The notes below the pieces were generated by a model, which made no database searches, had not been told where the DNA came from, and worked only from the letters and a program-made list of their open reading frames with translations. Shown here piece after piece: positions 61,962-64,000 of a stretch of DNA of 64,000 bases (position 1 is the first letter of the stretch; each line of letters starts with the position of its first letter). A program made the position numbers and the translations under genes. Origin of the DNA: Oscillospiraceae bacterium (lineage in GTDB: Bacteria > Bacillota > Clostridia > Oscillospirales > Oscillospiraceae); contig JAEDIZ010000001.1 of the NCBI GenBank assembly GCA_016296635.1, positions 1 through 64,000 of the forward strand. Direction: 5' to 3'.

Positions 61962-63254
61962 TTGATTCGATATACCGTACAGGGCGGCACGAAGCTGGAA
62001 GGCAGCGTTTCGATCTCCGGCGCAAAAAACGCCGCAGTCGCCATTTTGCCTGCCACACTTCTCGTTTCCGGCCCCTGCAGAATAGAAAATGTTCCCGACA
62101 TTTCGGATGTCCGCCTGCTCCTTGAGATCCTCAGCGATATGGGCGCGGAGATCCGCCGTCTTTCCCGCAGCACGCTGATTATCGACTGCTCCCATGCCCG
62201 CAACGCAACCGCTCCCATCGAGCTGGTGCGGCGCATCCGTGCATCGTATTATCTCATCGGCGCAGAGCTGGGGCGTTTCGGCCATGCCCATGTGGCGATG
62301 CCCGGCGGCTGCAACTTCGGTGTCCGTCCCATCGACCAGCATATCAAGGGCTTTGAAGCCATGGGCGCTGTTGTGGAGCAGGCCGGCGGTTATGTCTGCG
62401 CGGATGTTCCCGAGGGCGGTCTGCGCGGCGGCCATGTTTATCTTGATATCGTTTCCGTCGGTGCGACCATGAACATCCTGCTGGCTGCAGTTCTCTGCGG
62501 CGGCATGACCATCATCGAAAACTGCGCCAAGGAGCCGCACATCGTTGACCTTGCCAACTTCCTCAACGCCATGGGCGCACAGATTTCCGGCGCGGGCACG
62601 GATGTCATCAAGGTTCGCGGCGTAAAAAAGCTCTCCGGCGGCAGCTATACCATCATTCCCGATCAGATCGAAGCCGGCACCTATATGGCAGCAGCTGCTG
62701 CCGTGGGCGGCAACGTGCTGATCGAGAACGTCATTCCCAAGCACATGGACTGCATCACTGCAAAGCTGCGGGAAATGGGTGCAAAGGTCACGGAATATGA
62801 CGATTCCATCCGCGTGGAATCCAAAGGCCGCCTGCGCCGCGCCAATGTCAAGACCATGCCGTATCCCGGCTTCCCCACCGATATGCAGCCGCAGATCGCC
62901 GTATGCATGGCGCTCGCCGACGGCACCAGCCTCGTGACCGAGGGCATCTATGACAACCGCTTCCGCTATACCGCGGAGCTTTGCCGCATGGGTGCAAGCA
63001 TTCAGGTGGAAGGCCGCACCGCTGTTGTGGACGGTGTGGAAAAGCTGCACGGCTGTGAAGTGCGTGCCTGCGACCTGCGCGCCGGCGCTGCCATGGTCAT
63101 CGCGGCGATGGCTGCAAACGGCACGACCACCATCGAAGACGCCCATTATATCGAGCGCGGTTATGAGGATATCATCGGCAAGCTTACAGAGCTTGGCGCG
63201 AAGATCCGCCGCAGCGAGGATCTTGACCCAATCAATGAAGCTGCCGCAGGCTGA
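61962..63254 (+). CDS. murA: UDP-N-acetylglucosamine 1-carboxyvinyltransferase MurA
   Basis: MurA adds enolpyruvate to UDP-GlcNAc, the first committed step of peptidoglycan synthesis. The 430-residue protein begins IRYTVQGGTKLEGSVSISGAKNAAV in parts, with the PEP-contacting KNA, and has catalytic Cys117 in MPGGCNFGVRPIDQH, so it should be fosfomycin-sensitive. GYDNRFRYTAEL-like (IYDNRFRYTAEL) and GAAMVIAAMAANG are also present. A TTG start is chosen 8 bases after AGAGG; an ATG 12 codons upstream lacks a ribosome site. A terminator follows. Confidence 0.96.
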   Translation: MIRYTVQGGTKLEGSVSISGAKNAAVAILPATLLVSGPCRIENVPDISDVRLLLEILSDMGAEIRRLSRSTLIIDCSHARNATAPIELVRRIRASYYLIGAELGRFGHAHVAMPGGCNFGVRPIDQHIKGFEAMGAVVEQAGGYVCADVPEGGLRGGHVYLDIVSVGATMNILLAAVLCGGMTIIENCAKEPHIVDLANFLNAMGAQISGAGTDVIKVRGVKKLSGGSYTIIPDQIEAGTYMAAAAAVGGNVLIENVIPKHMDCITAKLREMGAKVTEYDDSIRVESKGRLRRANVKTMPYPGFPTDMQPQIAVCMALADGTSLVTEGIYDNRFRYTAELCRMGASIQVEGRTAVVDGVEKLHGCEVRACDLRAGAAMVIAAMAANGTTTIEDAHYIERGYEDIIGKLTELGAKIRRSEDLDPINEAAAG

Positions 63255-63270
63255 GAACAAAAACAGATTT

Positions 63271-63306
63271 CGCCCCGAACCAAATCCGGTTTGGGGCGTT
63301 TTTTTG
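63271..63306 (+). terminator. murA terminator
   Basis: An 11-bp stem CGCCCCGAACC (one mismatch) is followed by eight T residues, 16 bases after the stop. Confidence 0.92.
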
Positions 63307-63570
63307 TAGGGCAGGAGCTTGCCCATGCTGTTCGATATTCCATATGCAGAACCGAAAACCAGTGTCATTGCGAGCCAGTGACGCGCTTCACTGGCGTGGC
63401 AATCCGTATATTGAGGGTTTCGCCTCATCCGACACGACGCAATGAAGGCATTGCGCCCTACAAGGTGCGGTTTTCGGCAGGGCGGTGCGGATCGATTTTC
63501 AAAGTGTTGTAGGGGCCGGCGTCCTCGACGGCCCGTAGGGAACGCCGCGACCTACGTTCCGCAAAGCACG
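63305..63570. repeat. Intergenic repeat cluster between murA and the rRNA methyltransferase
   Basis: Modules seen: TGTAGGGCAGGAGCTTGCCC (63306), CGATATTCCATATGCAGAACC (63331), GTCATTGCGA with stem GCCAGTGA/TCACTGGC and TGGCAATCCG (63364-63406), ATGAAGGCATTGCGCCCTAC (63441), TGTAGGGGCCGGCGTCC (63509) and TAGGGAACGCCGCG (63535). No gene was seen. Confidence 0.88.
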
Positions 63571-63652
63571 CATCGTCCGTATTTCTCCTCTTTCTTTTTT
63601 TCCCGGGATACACTATAATACATATAAGAATATGTAAAAGGGGATGTATGCC

Positions 63653-64000
63653 ATGCTGCCGGAAGGATTTACCGCGCGGATGCAGACGCTTCTGCAGGAG
63701 GAATATGACGCCTTTCAGGCAAGCTATGACCGGCCGCGCAATGTCGGTCTGCGCATGAATCCGCTGAAAAACGCAGCAGCACCGGAAGGCTTCGGCCTGA
63801 TGAGCGTTCCCTGGTGCAAAACCGGATTCTACTATGATCCCGAAACGAGACCCGGCCTGTCTGCGCTGCATGAAGCCGGACTCTATTATCTGCAGGAACC
63901 CAGCGCCATGGCGCCCGCCATGCTGCTTGATGCCCGTCCCGGCGAAACGGTGCTGGACTTATGCGCCGCCCCCGGCGGCAAGACTACGCAGATTGCAGGA
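63653..64000 (+). CDS. NOL1/NOP2/Sun-family rRNA cytosine methyltransferase (partial, cut at right edge)
   Basis: The visible 116 residues start with a short helical N-terminus (MLPEGFTARMQTLLQEEY), the segment YDRPRNVGLRMNPLK, then GLYYLQEPSAMAPAMLL and SAM motif I LDLCAAPGGKTTQIAG, which define RsmF/RsmB-type 5-methylcytosine methyltransferases; the YLQEPSAM wording and short N-terminus fit RsmF (YebU) rather than RsmB. AAAGGGG lies 9 bases before the ATG at 63653; an in-frame ATG at 63644 touches the ribosome site. A TATAAT box is at 63612. Confidence 0.9.
   Translation, partial: MLPEGFTARMQTLLQEEYDAFQASYDRPRNVGLRMNPLKNAAAPEGFGLMSVPWCKTGFYYDPETRPGLSALHEAGLYYLQEPSAMAPAMLLDARPGETVLDLCAAPGGKTTQIAG

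Overview
The window looks like a chromosome segment of a spore-forming, low-G+C-lineage Gram-positive (Firmicutes, class Clostridia, most like the Oscillospirales/Ruminococcaceae gut group) with a fairly G+C-rich genome. The reasons are the gene families (Soj/ParB, RNase Y, MreCD-PBP2, DnaD/DnaI, FeoB-associated Cys-rich peptide, BlaI/BlaR1), the spore genes (PdaA-like, SpoIIQ-like, YaaH/SleL-like), AGGAGG-type ribosome sites, many TTGACA/TATAAT promoters with 17-bp spacers, and intergenic repeats of a type I associate with that group. No rRNA, tRNA, CRISPR array or dnaA/oriC was found.

Region 1 (1 to about 5.55 kb) is the right part of an integrated mobile element, more A/T-rich than the rest: a large serine recombinase cut by the window edge, a small DUF3784 membrane protein, a MobV relaxase, a ribbon-helix-helix protein and a RepL-type replication protein. 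A 735-bp gap between the relaxase and the RHH gene is filled with at least 14 successive, mutually unrelated hairpins. The element ends inside the 3' end of rlmD/rumA and appears to supply that gene's last ~97 codons, which marks the attachment site.

Region 2 (5.5-16.9 kb) holds rlmD, a radical SAM protein, lexA, a soj-parB-coiled-coil-serS cluster flanked by two parS-like sites, mscL, mnmG and tatD. Region 3 (16.9-26.4 kb) holds a tiny Cys/Gly-rich membrane peptide, a spore-type deacetylase, the feoA-feoB-Cys-rich-peptide iron uptake operon with two matching operators, a CBS protein, a SpoIIQ-like M23 protein, a Nudix hydrolase, a BlaI/BlaR1-type pair with paired operators and a lone dihydrolipoyl dehydrogenase.

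Region 4 (26.5-40.5 kb) holds an Xaa-Pro aminopeptidase preceded by an overlapping basic mini-ORF, ADP-ribose pyrophosphatase, a DUF2207-type protein, a nucleosidase, a nitroreductase, divergent birA/bioY sharing a perfect BirA operator, RNase Y, SLH and LysM-GH18 envelope proteins, ung and trmL. Region 5 (40.5-64 kb) is mostly rightward housekeeping: pgk-tpiA, capA, DUF2156/GNAT pair, dnaD-dnaI, U32 peptidase, maf-mreC-mreD-PBP2-lepA, hemW, then rpmH-rnpA-yidD-yidC-jag-murA and a partial rRNA methyltransferase.

Intergenic spaces carry a family of short palindromic modules whose stems differ between copies yet stay self-complementary, a 163-bp MITE-like inverted repeat at 46.0 kb and a 97-bp tandem repeat at 12.7 kb.
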